This document shows positions 1 through 8,900 of a stretch of DNA of 64,000 nt, piece after piece. This DNA comes from Fibrella rubiginis (GTDB taxonomy: Bacteria > Bacteroidota > Bacteroidia > Cytophagales > Spirosomataceae): contig NZ_JAFMYV010000016.1 of the NCBI RefSeq assembly GCF_017353185.1, forward strand, positions 62,001-126,000, written 5' to 3'. The position numbers and the translations under genes were made by a program. The notes under the pieces were generated by a model, which worked only from the letters and a program-made list of their open reading frames with translations, ran no database searches and was not told the origin of the DNA. The number at the start of each line of letters is the position of its first letter. Positions within the stretch are counted from its first letter, which is position 1.

Positions 1-1028
1 CCAAAATTAGCTACCTCCTGCGTTTGCCGGCGGGCATACGTAAACGGGTCATAGGGCAGTTCGGTAAGAGCCGGAATGGGTTTGGCCGTTTCGGCACGGT
101 GGGTATAGCGGTCAATCAGCGCCTTCGCCACGGGAGCTTCAAATTCCGGATCTTCGGTCAACGACACACGCACGGTATCGCCCAGGCCGTCTTCCAGCAA
201 CGTGCCAATACCCAGTGCCGATTTGATTCGACCATCTTCGGCCTCGCCCGCTTCGGTCACGCCCAGATGCAGCGGATACGGTTTAAGACCCTCCTCGCCA
301 AGTCGTTGCACCAGCAGTCGGTAGGCCTGCACCATCACCTGCGGGTTGCTCGACTTCATCGAGAGCACTGTATTATAGTAGTTTTCTTCTTCGCAGATGC
401 GCAGAAATTCCAGTGCCGACTCCACCATGCCGATGGGCGTGTCGCCGTAGCGGCTCAGTATCCGGTCAGAAAGCGAACCGTGGTTGGTACCAATGCGCAT
501 GGCCGTTCCGTATTCTTTACAGATACGAATCAGAGGCAGGAATTTTTCGCGGATGCGCTCCAGCTCGGCGGCATAGCTCGCCTCGGTGTAGTCGATATGT
601 TCGAACCGCTTCCGGTCGGCGTAGTTACCGGGGTTGATACGTACCTTTTCTACCACACGGGCAGCCAGTTCGGCGGCGTTGGGCGTGAAGTGAATATCGG
701 CAACGAGGGGGGTGGTATAGCCCCGCGCCCGGAGTTCTTTGCGGATGTTTTCGAGGTTCTGCGCCTCTTTCACGCTTGGTGCCGTAATACGTACGTATTC
801 GCAGCCCGCCTCGATCATGCGGATGCTCTGCTCTACCGACCCTTTTGTATCCATTGTGTCGATGGTGGTCATCGACTGCACCCGAATTGGGTAATCGGAG
901 CCCATCGGCACGTCGCCAATGTTGACCGTAATGGTCTTGCGACGGCGGTAGTCGGTCAGCGAAGGCGCATAAAGGGCGGGCGCTTCGGCGTCCTGGCTGG
1001 TAAAGGCATTGGTCAGAAAATCGAGCAT
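1..1028 (-). CDS. ispG: 4-hydroxy-3-methylbut-2-enyl diphosphate synthase (IspG/GcpE), N-terminal part
   Basis: Read on the minus strand from the ATG at 1028, this frame is open to the window edge and encodes about 342 residues of IspG. IspG is the [4Fe-4S] enzyme that reductively opens methylerythritol cyclodiphosphate in the MEP isoprenoid pathway. Visible family motifs are TVNIGDVPMGSDYPIRVQSM near residue 35, ITAPSVKEAQNL and PLVADIHFTPNAAELAA. These belong to the TIM-barrel half; the iron-sulphur cysteines of the C-terminal domain lie beyond base 1. Bacteroidota IspG is long (about 650 residues) because of an inserted domain, so roughly half is missing here. The opposite strand carries a long open frame that is only a shadow. 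A TAnnTTTG-type -7 box lies 23 bases upstream, so the gene may have its own promoter although it follows the GHMP kinase gene by only 57 bases. Confidence 0.93.
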   Translation of the reverse strand, partial: MLDFLTNAFTSQDAEAPALYAPSLTDYRRRKTITVNIGDVPMGSDYPIRVQSMTTIDTMDTKGSVEQSIRMIEAGCEYVRITAPSVKEAQNLENIRKELRARGYTTPLVADIHFTPNAAELAARVVEKVRINPGNYADRKRFEHIDYTEASYAAELERIREKFLPLIRICKEYGTAMRIGTNHGSLSDRILSRYGDTPIGMVESALEFLRICEEENYYNTVLSMKSSNPQVMVQAYRLLVQRLGEEGLKPYPLHLGVTEAGEAEDGRIKSALGIGTLLEDGLGDTVRVSLTEDPEFEAPVAKALIDRYTHRAETAKPIPALTELPYDPFTYARRQTQEVANF

Positions 1029-1051
1029 GAGCGTGGCATTGTATAGCGCCA

Positions 1052-1059
1052 CAAAGGTA
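1052..1059 (-). promoter_or_regulatory. Candidate -7 promoter box of ispG
   Basis: Read on the minus strand this is TACCTTTG, a perfect match to the Bacteroidota -7 consensus TAnnTTTG, 23 bases before the ispG ATG. I see no convincing -33 TTTG at the usual distance, so it rests on the -7 box alone. Confidence 0.4.
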
Positions 1060-1085
1060 ACAAAATCGCTTGCAAGCCTGTTCGG

Positions 1086-2150
1086 CTACGCTACCCTTAC
1101 TACCGTGGCCTTGCCCCCGGCGCGTTCGATAGCTTCAGCAACAGACCGGGCATTGTCGGGGGCATAAACAAACAGCGACCCTCCCCCACCCGACGTGTTG
1201 ATCTTACCACCCAGCGCGCCAGCCCGCAGGGCCACGTCAAGAAGCCGGTCTACCCGGGCCGACGAATAATGGCAGGCGTCGCGCAGGTAAGTGTGGTGTT
1301 GGGTAAGCAGTTGGCCTAGCCGGGCGTGGTTGAGGTGGGGCGAATGAAACAGCGACAGGGCGTCGGCGGTGAGGTCGCGGCTGGCGAGCGTGGCCTTCAG
1401 TAACAGGTATTCGTCTTTACCCAGCTGGTCTTTGTATTCGGTGGCCTCGGTAACCGTAGCCGTGTGCAGCGAAAAGGCGGGGTTCATCTGTCCAACCCGT
1501 TCCAGCACGTCGTTCATGATCAGTCGGTTGCGCGTCACCGGACTAGCCAGCGAGTTTACCTCCGGCACTGAATCGGGCGTCTCGGCCACCACAAAACTGC
1601 CCAACGCAACAGGCAATGGCTGCACGGAGAGGGTTGGGCTGGTAGTTAGGCAAAGCACCCCGCCAAGGGCCATGGCATACTGATTGGCCATACTGGCCGA
1701 CTCCCCAAACTCACGCACTTCAGCCGCGTGCGCCAATTCAACCAATGCCTTACTCTCCAGTTGCTTAGGTTGATCGGCCAGTTGGCTAAGGACGCCAATC
1801 CAGTCAAGAATCATGGCAGACGCGCCACCCAGATCAGCCGACAGTTCACCCTGAAAGCTGCCCTCGATACCCTGGCTGAACGTAAACCCCTCGCGCAGCA
1901 GCACATTGGCACAGGCCCGCAGATAGTCGCGGCTGTGTTCGTATAGCAGTGGCACACCGTCGAACGGAACGCTTAGGCGACTCTCGGGATTGGTTAAGCG
2001 GAAACGAAAGCCCGGAGGACCATGTCGCCAGGCGGTTAGCTTTAGTCCTACCGACAGGGCAGCCGTAATGATTGGCAGGCCCAGGTAGTCCTGGTGGTCG
2101 CCGAACAAACAGATTCGGCCAGGAACAGAGACAATAACGGGAGCAGTCAA
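1086..2150 (-). CDS. GHMP-family small-molecule kinase (galactokinase/mevalonate kinase-like)
   Basis: This is an ATP-dependent GHMP kinase. The N-terminal signature PGRICLFGDHQDYLGLP sits at about residue 8 from the chosen start. It matches the substrate-binding PGRxNLxGEHTDY motif of galactokinases. The glycine-rich phosphate loop (motif 2) appears as ADLGGASAM, rather than the usual GLSSSAA. Motif 3 is present as NTSGGGGSLFVY near the C-terminus. I chose the TTG at 2150 because family members begin only a few residues before PGR. The frame stays open upstream to 2321, which would add 57 residues without family character, and an ATG in between also exists. The substrate cannot be told from sequence: a sugar or mevalonate-like alcohol are both possible. 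It runs towards ispG, an isoprenoid gene, but that may be coincidence. Confidence 0.85.
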   Translation of the reverse strand: MTAPVIVSVPGRICLFGDHQDYLGLPIITAALSVGLKLTAWRHGPPGFRFRLTNPESRLSVPFDGVPLLYEHSRDYLRACANVLLREGFTFSQGIEGSFQGELSADLGGASAMILDWIGVLSQLADQPKQLESKALVELAHAAEVREFGESASMANQYAMALGGVLCLTTSPTLSVQPLPVALGSFVVAETPDSVPEVNSLASPVTRNRLIMNDVLERVGQMNPAFSLHTATVTEATEYKDQLGKDEYLLLKATLASRDLTADALSLFHSPHLNHARLGQLLTQHHTYLRDACHYSSARVDRLLDVALRAGALGGKINTSGGGGSLFVYAPDNARSVAEAIERAGGKATVVRVA

Positions 2151-2337
2151 GAGTAAAAAGAGGTTTCTGCGGGTGAAGGTGCCGTTGAGAACAGGATACT
2201 TGATAGCAGAAACGTGGTTTTTTCGTCCATCTACTCCCGTGTACATCCGCACAGTTCTACAACCGTTTGTCAGAGTACGCTGTTGTACATTAGGGGTAAG
2301 ATTGTAGTATTGCCCCGTCAATCACGAACCAATCGGT

Positions 2338-3048
2338 ATGGCAGACACAGACAAAAGTCTTGGTGAAAAATTAATGGGATTCTTCATTAAAGAAGACCCC
2401 AACGCGCAGCAGAGTAGCCCACCAGGGGCTACGCCGCGACCCGGACAGATGCCACCGACCCCTACCGGGCCACCCGTGTCATCGTATTCTCCGCGCACTT
2501 CGGGAGCAACGGCAGCCGGAACAGGCAGCATCGATACGAAGTTTGTGGACCACTTTGCCTCGGTTCTAAGTAAGGCCAATTTACAAGGGCCGGACTACTT
2601 CGAGTTCCGCGAAATTCTGCGCAACCTCAGCAGTCTGGGTTTGCCCGAAGACAAGCAGTTTCAGGCCGCCTGGGCCAGTTTCAAAGCTATGGCCGGAACT
2701 GCAGATCCGCAAACACTTGCCGTAGCCGCCAACCAGTATCTGACGGCGCTGACGGCTGACCGCGACGCGTTTCTAAAAAGCGTAGAAACGGCTATTCAGG
2801 ACCGTGTGGGTGGTTTGCAGGCCGAGCAAAAAAAACTCCAGGCCGATAATGACGCCATTGGCAAACAGATTGCCGAATTGCAACAGCGACTAGGAAAAAA
2901 CAACGAACGGCTGGCCCAGATTGGTGGTGAAGTGACGGAGCAAAGCACCAAGATCAACCAGAACCGGGCCAACTTCGAGGCTACCTACACCAACTTCACC
3001 GAACAGATCAAAGCCGACGTGGCTAAGATTGGCTCTTATCTTAAATGA
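2338..3048 (+). CDS. Soluble coiled-coil protein of unknown function, first gene of a three-gene cassette
   Basis: I do not recognise a family. The 236-residue product has no signal peptide or membrane segment. A Pro/Gly/Thr-rich, probably disordered stretch (about residues 20-65) is followed by a helical region (about 70-145). A long coiled coil then runs to the end, with heptad-like patterns such as KKLQADNDAIGKQIAELQQR. The ATG at 2338 is the natural start, directly after a short intergenic space shared with the divergent GHMP kinase gene. Two further genes follow in the same direction: a membrane coiled-coil protein and a membrane-anchored Ppx/GppA-like protein. This suggests a shared role, perhaps at the inner membrane. 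A 44-bp-arm hairpin separates this gene from the next, so co-transcription is not certain. Confidence 0.75.
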   Translation: MADTDKSLGEKLMGFFIKEDPNAQQSSPPGATPRPGQMPPTPTGPPVSSYSPRTSGATAAGTGSIDTKFVDHFASVLSKANLQGPDYFEFREILRNLSSLGLPEDKQFQAAWASFKAMAGTADPQTLAVAANQYLTALTADRDAFLKSVETAIQDRVGGLQAEQKKLQADNDAIGKQIAELQQRLGKNNERLAQIGGEVTEQSTKINQNRANFEATYTNFTEQIKADVAKIGSYLK

Positions 3049-3049
3049 A

Positions 3050-3149
3050 TTACGATGTACGAATTACGACTTACGATTTATTGCTTACGCCAGCGCAGGT
3101 TTACTCTGGCGTAAGCAATAAATCGTAAGTCGTAATTCGTACATCGTAA
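3050..3149. repeat. Perfect inverted repeat, 44-bp arms, built of TTACGAN heptads
   Basis: The left arm 3050-3093 and right arm 3106-3149 are exact reverse complements around a 12-base loop. Each arm is built of 7-bp phased units close to TTACGAN (ttacgat, gtacgaa, ttacgac, ttacgat, ttattgc, ttacgcc). The 7-bp phase continues beyond the right arm to about 3165. It begins two bases after a stop codon and lies between two co-directional genes. No run of T follows the stem, so it is not a classic intrinsic terminator. Confidence 0.9.
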
Positions 3150-3175
3150 ATCCCTACTCGTAAATCATAAAACAC

Positions 3176-4219
3176 ATGGCTTCTCCTGATTTTTCACAAC
3201 TCGCTGGCGGCAACTCTTCGGAGGGAACCAGCAAAGGCTCCTTCTGGAGCCGTCCCGAAGGCATTGCGGGCATGCTGGCACTGGCCGGTATTGGCGCACT
3301 GGGCCTGGTTTATTTCAACCGGATCATGGAATTTCTGATCCGCGCCACCGAAAATACGCTCTACCTGGCGGGTTTGCTGGGTGTGCTGGCTCTGCTCATC
3401 TTCCTGTTCACCAGCCGCGACGTGCGCACGGCGGTGTTTTTCCTCTTCAAAACGTTCATGCGCAAAATCACCGGCGTGGTGGTTCAGCTCGACCCCATCG
3501 CCATCATGAAAATCTACGTGCAGGACCTCCGCGAAAAGCGCGAGAAAATGCAGGGACAGATTGATACGCTGGCGGGGCAGTTGGTGAAACTGAACAAGAA
3601 GATCAACGAGAACAACGACAACATCAAGGCCAAATTTAACGAGGCCAACAAAGCCAACGAGCTGGCTGCCACCCGCCCCGGCATGAAGGAAGCCGCCACC
3701 CTGGCCACTATGGAAGGTGCGGGCCTGCAGGAAATGAACGAAAAGCTGCTGCCCCTTCAACGCAACATGAAGCTCGTACTCGACTTTATGGAGAAGGTGA
3801 ACAAATCTGCCGATTACCTGATCAAGGAAACCGACATCAAGGTAAAGCTGAAAGAAACTGAATACCAGATTGTTAAGGAAAGCTCAAACGCCCTGAAAAC
3901 CGCCGTCAGCATCTTCAAAGGCAACCCCGACAAGAAGTTTTATTTCGACGAGTCGATGGAGTACATCCAGGATGATATGAGCAAGAAGCTGGGCGAAATG
4001 AAGCGGGCCATGGACCTGTCGATGGACTTCATCAACGGTGTAGACATCCAGAACGGCATGCTCTCCGACAAGGGCCAACAACTGCTGGAAGCCTACAATA
4101 AAGGCGAGTTTTCGATGGTACAGCTCAACCCTGCGTCTGCCAACCAACTCGATGCCCCCGTTCAGGCTCGCGTGATCAACCCACCCAAAGACGAAAATTA
4201 CCGGAGCCTGTTGGATTAA
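3176..4219 (+). CDS. Membrane-anchored long coiled-coil protein, PspA-like in style
   Basis: The 347-residue product has two hydrophobic segments near the N-terminus (about residues 30-50 and 61-80). A basic patch and a long, highly charged helical region follow (about 105-290), then a short unstructured tail. The charged helices (for example DLREKREKMQGQIDTLAGQL) recall PspA/IM30-type membrane-stress proteins in general style, but I see no diagnostic signature, so the similarity is inference. Topology suggests both ends in the cytoplasm with the coiled coil facing in. It lies between a soluble coiled-coil gene and a Ppx/GppA-like gene, all in one direction. It could be the membrane scaffold of a complex with those two products. 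Confidence 0.75.
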   Translation: MASPDFSQLAGGNSSEGTSKGSFWSRPEGIAGMLALAGIGALGLVYFNRIMEFLIRATENTLYLAGLLGVLALLIFLFTSRDVRTAVFFLFKTFMRKITGVVVQLDPIAIMKIYVQDLREKREKMQGQIDTLAGQLVKLNKKINENNDNIKAKFNEANKANELAATRPGMKEAATLATMEGAGLQEMNEKLLPLQRNMKLVLDFMEKVNKSADYLIKETDIKVKLKETEYQIVKESSNALKTAVSIFKGNPDKKFYFDESMEYIQDDMSKKLGEMKRAMDLSMDFINGVDIQNGMLSDKGQQLLEAYNKGEFSMVQLNPASANQLDAPVQARVINPPKDENYRSLLD

Positions 4220-4288
4220 CATGCCTTCAACGTCTAAAGTACAATGTGTAAAGTTGCTTCGCGCTCAGAATACCAGGGTGAAGCAATA

Positions 4289-4337
4289 TTGAACGTTGAA
4301 CCTTGGACGTTGGACCTTGAACTTTAAACTTTGAACA
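4289..4337 (+). repeat. Seven consecutive TTGRACN-type heptads
   Basis: Seven direct 7-mers follow one another without a gap: ttgaacg, ttgaacc, ttggacg, ttggacc, ttgaact, ttaaact, ttgaaca. A degenerate opposite-strand version of the same pattern is visible at about 4228-4256, so the gap between the two genes may fold as an imperfect hairpin. The same unit recurs at 52681-52810. Confidence 0.85.
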
Positions 4338-4346
4338 CCCATTTTC

Positions 4347-5432
4347 ATGCAACGCTTAACCACCGCAGGTCGCCTGCTGATTACGGCCCTTATCATTGGC
4401 CTTATTTATTTAGGACTAAAATACGTAGCCGGGATTGACCTGATCCAGAAATTCCGGGCGGGCAACAAAACCGAGCAGACTACCTCGTCTACGCTGCCTT
4501 CCAACGAAGACCATACCGCACCCGATGCCACCGGTTCGGCCAGTAGCGAGGCCAGTAGTGAAGCCACGGCTACGTCTGATGACAAATCGTCGGGTACGTC
4601 GAGCGAGGCGAGCAGCAATGGCGCTCGTCCGGCGTTTAATTTTCAGGCAGCAGAACCCGTTGGCGGCAAGCTAAAGGGGGTAGTAGAGCTTGGGGCCAGT
4701 GGCTTCAACTCGTTCATTGTGCGCATCGACGATCAAAAACGCTGGAAGCTGGAAAAAGCTGATTTTGGCAATAGCCTTGTGCTGGAAAATATGGCCTCTG
4801 ACCTCGATATCCGGTCGGGTTTGAAGCAGTACATCAGCAATATGCTCAACTTCGGCGTCAATGGTCGTGAGATCCAGTTTGTGGTTAGTTCGGGTGCATT
4901 GAAGGCCGAAACCACCCAGAAAATCATCAAAAACCTGAAAGCACTGAACTACGTGGTTAACACCGTAACGCCCGAACAGGAAGGCCGACTGGGTTTGCGG
5001 GCAGTGCTGCCACCTGAGTTCGACGATAACGCGTTTGTGGTGGATATTGGCTCGGGCAACACCAAGATTTCTTGGAAAAACGGCGGCAACGTGTCAGCCG
5101 TCGAAACGTACGGTGCCAAGTATTTCCAAAATGGCGACGACGACGCTAAGGTCTACAGCGAAGTGCAAAGCAAAGCAAAGGGGGTGCCCGGTAGCCACCG
5201 TAAAACGTGCTTTATCATCGGTGGCATTCCCTTCGAATTGGCCAAGCAAGTACGCAACGGCAAGGAGCGGTATACGGTCCTGAAAATGCCCGCCGATTAC
5301 AAAAGTGAAAATGCCAAACAGAAAGCTGGTTTAAACATCTATAAAGCTGTTGCCGACGCTACCGGCTGCCAGCAGTTCGTCTTCGACTGGGATGCCAACT
5401 TCACGATTGGCTACTTGCTGAGTCTGAAATAG
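4347..5432 (+). CDS. Membrane-anchored Ppx/GppA-like (actin-fold) protein
   Basis: Residues 8-26 form one membrane anchor. A Ser/Thr/Glu-rich linker follows to about residue 95, then an ASKHA-fold domain of about 260 residues. Phosphate-1 is seen as VVELGASGFNSFIVRID (about 113-129), with Glu where most members have Asp. Phosphate-2 is VVDIGSGNTKISW (about 231). An adenosine-type motif is CFIIGGIPFELA. Between them TPEQEGRLGLRAVLP resembles the EEEARL stretch that holds the catalytic Glu of exopolyphosphatase, so an active phosphohydrolase on polyphosphate or (p)ppGpp-type substrates is possible. An actin- or FtsA-like structural role is the alternative. A membrane-tethered form with a long linker is unusual for Ppx/GppA. 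It is the last of three co-directional genes and is followed by a good terminator. Confidence 0.75.
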   Translation: MQRLTTAGRLLITALIIGLIYLGLKYVAGIDLIQKFRAGNKTEQTTSSTLPSNEDHTAPDATGSASSEASSEATATSDDKSSGTSSEASSNGARPAFNFQAAEPVGGKLKGVVELGASGFNSFIVRIDDQKRWKLEKADFGNSLVLENMASDLDIRSGLKQYISNMLNFGVNGREIQFVVSSGALKAETTQKIIKNLKALNYVVNTVTPEQEGRLGLRAVLPPEFDDNAFVVDIGSGNTKISWKNGGNVSAVETYGAKYFQNGDDDAKVYSEVQSKAKGVPGSHRKTCFIIGGIPFELAKQVRNGKERYTVLKMPADYKSENAKQKAGLNIYKAVADATGCQQFVFDWDANFTIGYLLSLK

Positions 5433-5922
5433 TCGGATAACGAGAGCCAGAATTGCTGACGCACCAAGGACCTGAGTTAGCAACCCGGACTCTCTGCTAA
5501 TCTCTTCGGGTACCCACGAAAAAAGCCGCTTCATCAGCGGCTTTTTTCGTGGTGTCTATCTACGAATCCGTTGATGATATCCGGCTGCGCTACTGACTTT
5601 CAGACCATAGTAAAGCAAGAAGTTGGCCAACAACTGAATCACAATTGACACAGATCATCTTTATATTGATGTGCATTGCGGCCATGTCGCTTGTAACTGA
5701 GACGCTTCTTTTCCTGGGTGGTATGTTGTCTTTTTTAGTCAGAACAAGAGGGTCGTTACTGCATTACCAATGAATTTACTGGTAAAGTACAATTGGCCAG
5801 AATGAATAGTACCAGGTAGTCAGTATTTAGGCTCTTTCTGCCATGGCCTTTGCCGATTTTTCAACATTTTTGCCCTGTCGTTGCCCGTTCATACAACCAA
5901 AGGCTGTTTTTGTTGCCAACTT
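5433..5922. other. Intergenic region before pyruvate carboxylase
   Basis: Apart from the hairpin at 5514-5552 I see no gene here. A 34-codon open frame at 5669-5773 could encode one hydrophobic helix but has nothing else in its favour. The promoter of the carboxylase gene must lie in this region; I could not identify a clear TAnnTTTG box. Confidence 0.5.
5514..5552 (+). terminator. Bidirectional rho-independent terminator
   Basis: Perfect 17-bp arms (5514-5530 and 5536-5552) enclose a 5-base loop. The outer stem carries six A on the left and six T on the right, so it can terminate in either direction. It lies about 80 bases after the Ppx/GppA-like gene. Confidence 0.8.
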
Positions 5923-8900
5923 ATGAAAGATTACATCCGTCCTATCCAACGCCTGCTGGTAGCTAACCGGGGCGAAATTGCCATCCGTATCATGCGGGCT
6001 GCCACCGAGTTGGGCATCACTACCGTGGCCGTCTACACCTACGAAGACCGCTATTCGCTGCACCGGTATAAGGCCGACGAAGCCTACCAGATTGGGCGCG
6101 ACGATGAACCACTAAAACCATATCTGGACATTGAAGGGCTGATTCTGCTGGCCAAAAGCAAAAAGATCGACGCGATCCATCCGGGCTACGGGTTCCTGTC
6201 GGAGAACGTGACCCTGGCCCGCCGCTGCCGTGAGGAGAACATCATCTTCGTTGGCCCCACCCCCGAAGCCATGGAGGCGCTGGGCGATAAAGTACGGGCT
6301 AAAAACCTGGCTACGACAGCAGGCGTCCCCCTCATCCCCGACTCGCGGGAAGAGAACATGTCGCCGGAATTTGCCGCACAGGAAGCAGCCCGCATTGGTT
6401 TTCCGGTTATGGTGAAAGCCGCTGCCGGTGGAGGTGGCCGGGGTATGCGCGTAGTGCGCGAAGCCGAGGCGTTTGAGAAGGCCTTCACCGAAGCCAAAAA
6501 TGAAGCCAAGAATGCCTTCGGCGATGATACAATCTTTCTCGAAAAATTCGTCGAAAATCCAAAACACATTGAAGTTCAGTTACTTGGCGACACCCATGGC
6601 AACCTGATTCACCTCTACGAACGCGATTGCTCGGTGCAGCGGCGGTTTCAGAAGGTAGTAGAAGTGGCCCCGTCGTTTGGGCTACGGCAGGAAACCCGCG
6701 AACAACTTTATGCCTACGCCCTGAAAATTGGTAAGGCCGCGGGCTACAGCAATGCGGGGACTGTAGAGTTTTTGGTCGACAAGGAAGAGAAAATTTACTT
6801 CATCGAAGTGAACCCCCGCATTCAGGTCGAGCACACGATCACGGAGGAAGTAACGGGCATTGACCTGGTGCGGACGCAGATTCTGATTGCCATGGGCTAT
6901 AAGCTCTCCGACAACGGCATTTACATCAACCATCAGGATGAGGTGCCGCTCAACGGCTACGCCATTCAATGCCGGATCACCACCGAGGACCCCGCCAACG
7001 GCTTCAAACCCGATTTTGGCACCATTATCGCCTACCGCAACGCTGCCGGTTTCGGTATTCGCCTCGACGAAGGCAGCAGCTATCCCGGCGTGAAAATTTC
7101 GCCCTATTTCGATTCTATGATCGTGAAGGTATCGGCGCGGGGGCGTACGCTGCGTGGAGCCACCCAACGACTGCAGCGGGCGCTGGTTGAGTTCCGCATC
7201 CGGGGCGTAAAAACCAACATTCCGTTTTTGATGAACGTCATCGACCACCCCGTATTTAAGCGGGGTGAGGCGCGGGTGTCATTCATTGAAAGCCACCCCG
7301 AACTTTTCAAACTCCGCAAGCCGCAGGACCGCTCCACAAAAGTACTGCGCTACCTCGGCGAGGTGATCGTAAACGGCAACCCGGAAGTAAAAAAGACGGA
7401 CAACAGCAAGGTATTCCGTACACCTGTCGTACCCGTTTTCGATCCTTATGCCCCCTACCCCTATGGCAACCGTAACCGTTTGAGCGACCTGGGTCGCGAG
7501 GGATTTGCCGCCTGGGTGAAGGAACAAAAGCAGGTACTCTATACCGACACCACCTTCCGCGACGGCCACCAATCGTTGCTGGCTACGCGGGTGCGAACCC
7601 AGGATTTGCAGCGCGTGGCCGAAGGCTTCGCTAAGGCGCATCCCGAACTGTTTTCAATGGAAGTCTGGGGCGGCGCGACATTCGACGTGTCGATGCGGTT
7701 TTTGTACGAAAGTCCCTGGAAACGACTGGAAGCCCTGCGCGAAGCCATGCCCAATATGCTCTTGCAGATGCTGTTTCGGGGGTCCAACGCGGTGGGTTAC
7801 TCAGCCTACCCGGACAACCTGATCGAGAAATTTGTGGAGAAATCGGCCGAAACGGGCATCGACGTATTCCGCATCTTCGACTCGCTCAACTGGGTTGAAG
7901 CCATGAAAGTGAGCATCCGCGCCGTGCGTGAACGTACCAGCGCCATTGCCGAAGCCGCCATTTGTTACACCGGCATCGACGAGAAATATACCCTCCAATA
8001 TTACCTCGACATGGCCCGGCAGCTGGAAGACGAAGGGTCGCACCTGCTGTGTATCAAAGACATGGCGGGCCTACTTAAACCACTGGATGCCAGCTTGCTA
8101 GTGGACGAGTTGAAAATGGCGCTGAGCATTCCCGTTCACCTGCATACGCACGACACGGCTGGTATTCAGGCGGCTACGTACCTGAAAGCTATTGATGCGG
8201 GCGTTGACATTGTAGACTGTGCGTTGGGAGCGTTATCGGGTCTGACATCGCAGCCAAACTTTAATTCGGTAGTGGCGATGATGCAGGGTCATGAGCGCGA
8301 ATGCCCCGTTGATCTGCCGTCGCTCAATGCCTATTCCAACTATTGGGAAGATGTGCGTGAGTACTACTATCCGTTTGAAAGCGGCATGAAAGCAGGCAGC
8401 GCAGAAGTCTACGAAAACGAGATTCCCGGTGGGCAGTATTCCAACCTCAAACCACAGGCCATCGCCACCGGGCTCGGCGATAGGTTTGAGTTGCTGAAGA
8501 AGAACTATTCCGTTGCCAATCAGCTCTTTGGTAACATCGTGAAGGTGACGCCCTCGTCAAAAGTGGTGGGCGATATGGCCATTTTCATGACCGCCAATAA
8601 CCTCACCGCCGACGACGTACTGGAGCGCGGCGAGGAGTTGTCATTTCCTGAATCGGTGAAAGAGCTGATGAAAGGCATCCTGGGTCAGCCATACGGCGGT
8701 TTCCCGGAAAACATCCAGAAAGCGGTTTTAAAAGGCGAAGAGCCCATCACCGGTCGCCCCAACGAACACCTCGCCCCTATTGATTTCGACGCGGACTTTG
8801 CCCAGTTCCAGACCGCTTTTCCGCTCAATGACGGCTTCCTGGACTATTTGTCGTACAAAATGTACCCCAAGGTGTACGAGGAATACCACAAAGCGGTAGA

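Noticed and set aside
24..1046. Long plus-strand open frame opposite ispG
   Set aside because: Translation has no family character; the minus strand encodes clear IspG motifs. It is a shadow caused by codon bias.
4289..4337. Heptad array as a CRISPR-like repeat
   Set aside because: Unit of 7 bases without spacers and no cas genes; it is a tandem heptad repeat.
5669..5773. 34-codon frame with one possible membrane helix
   Set aside because: Too short and without supporting context; likely chance.
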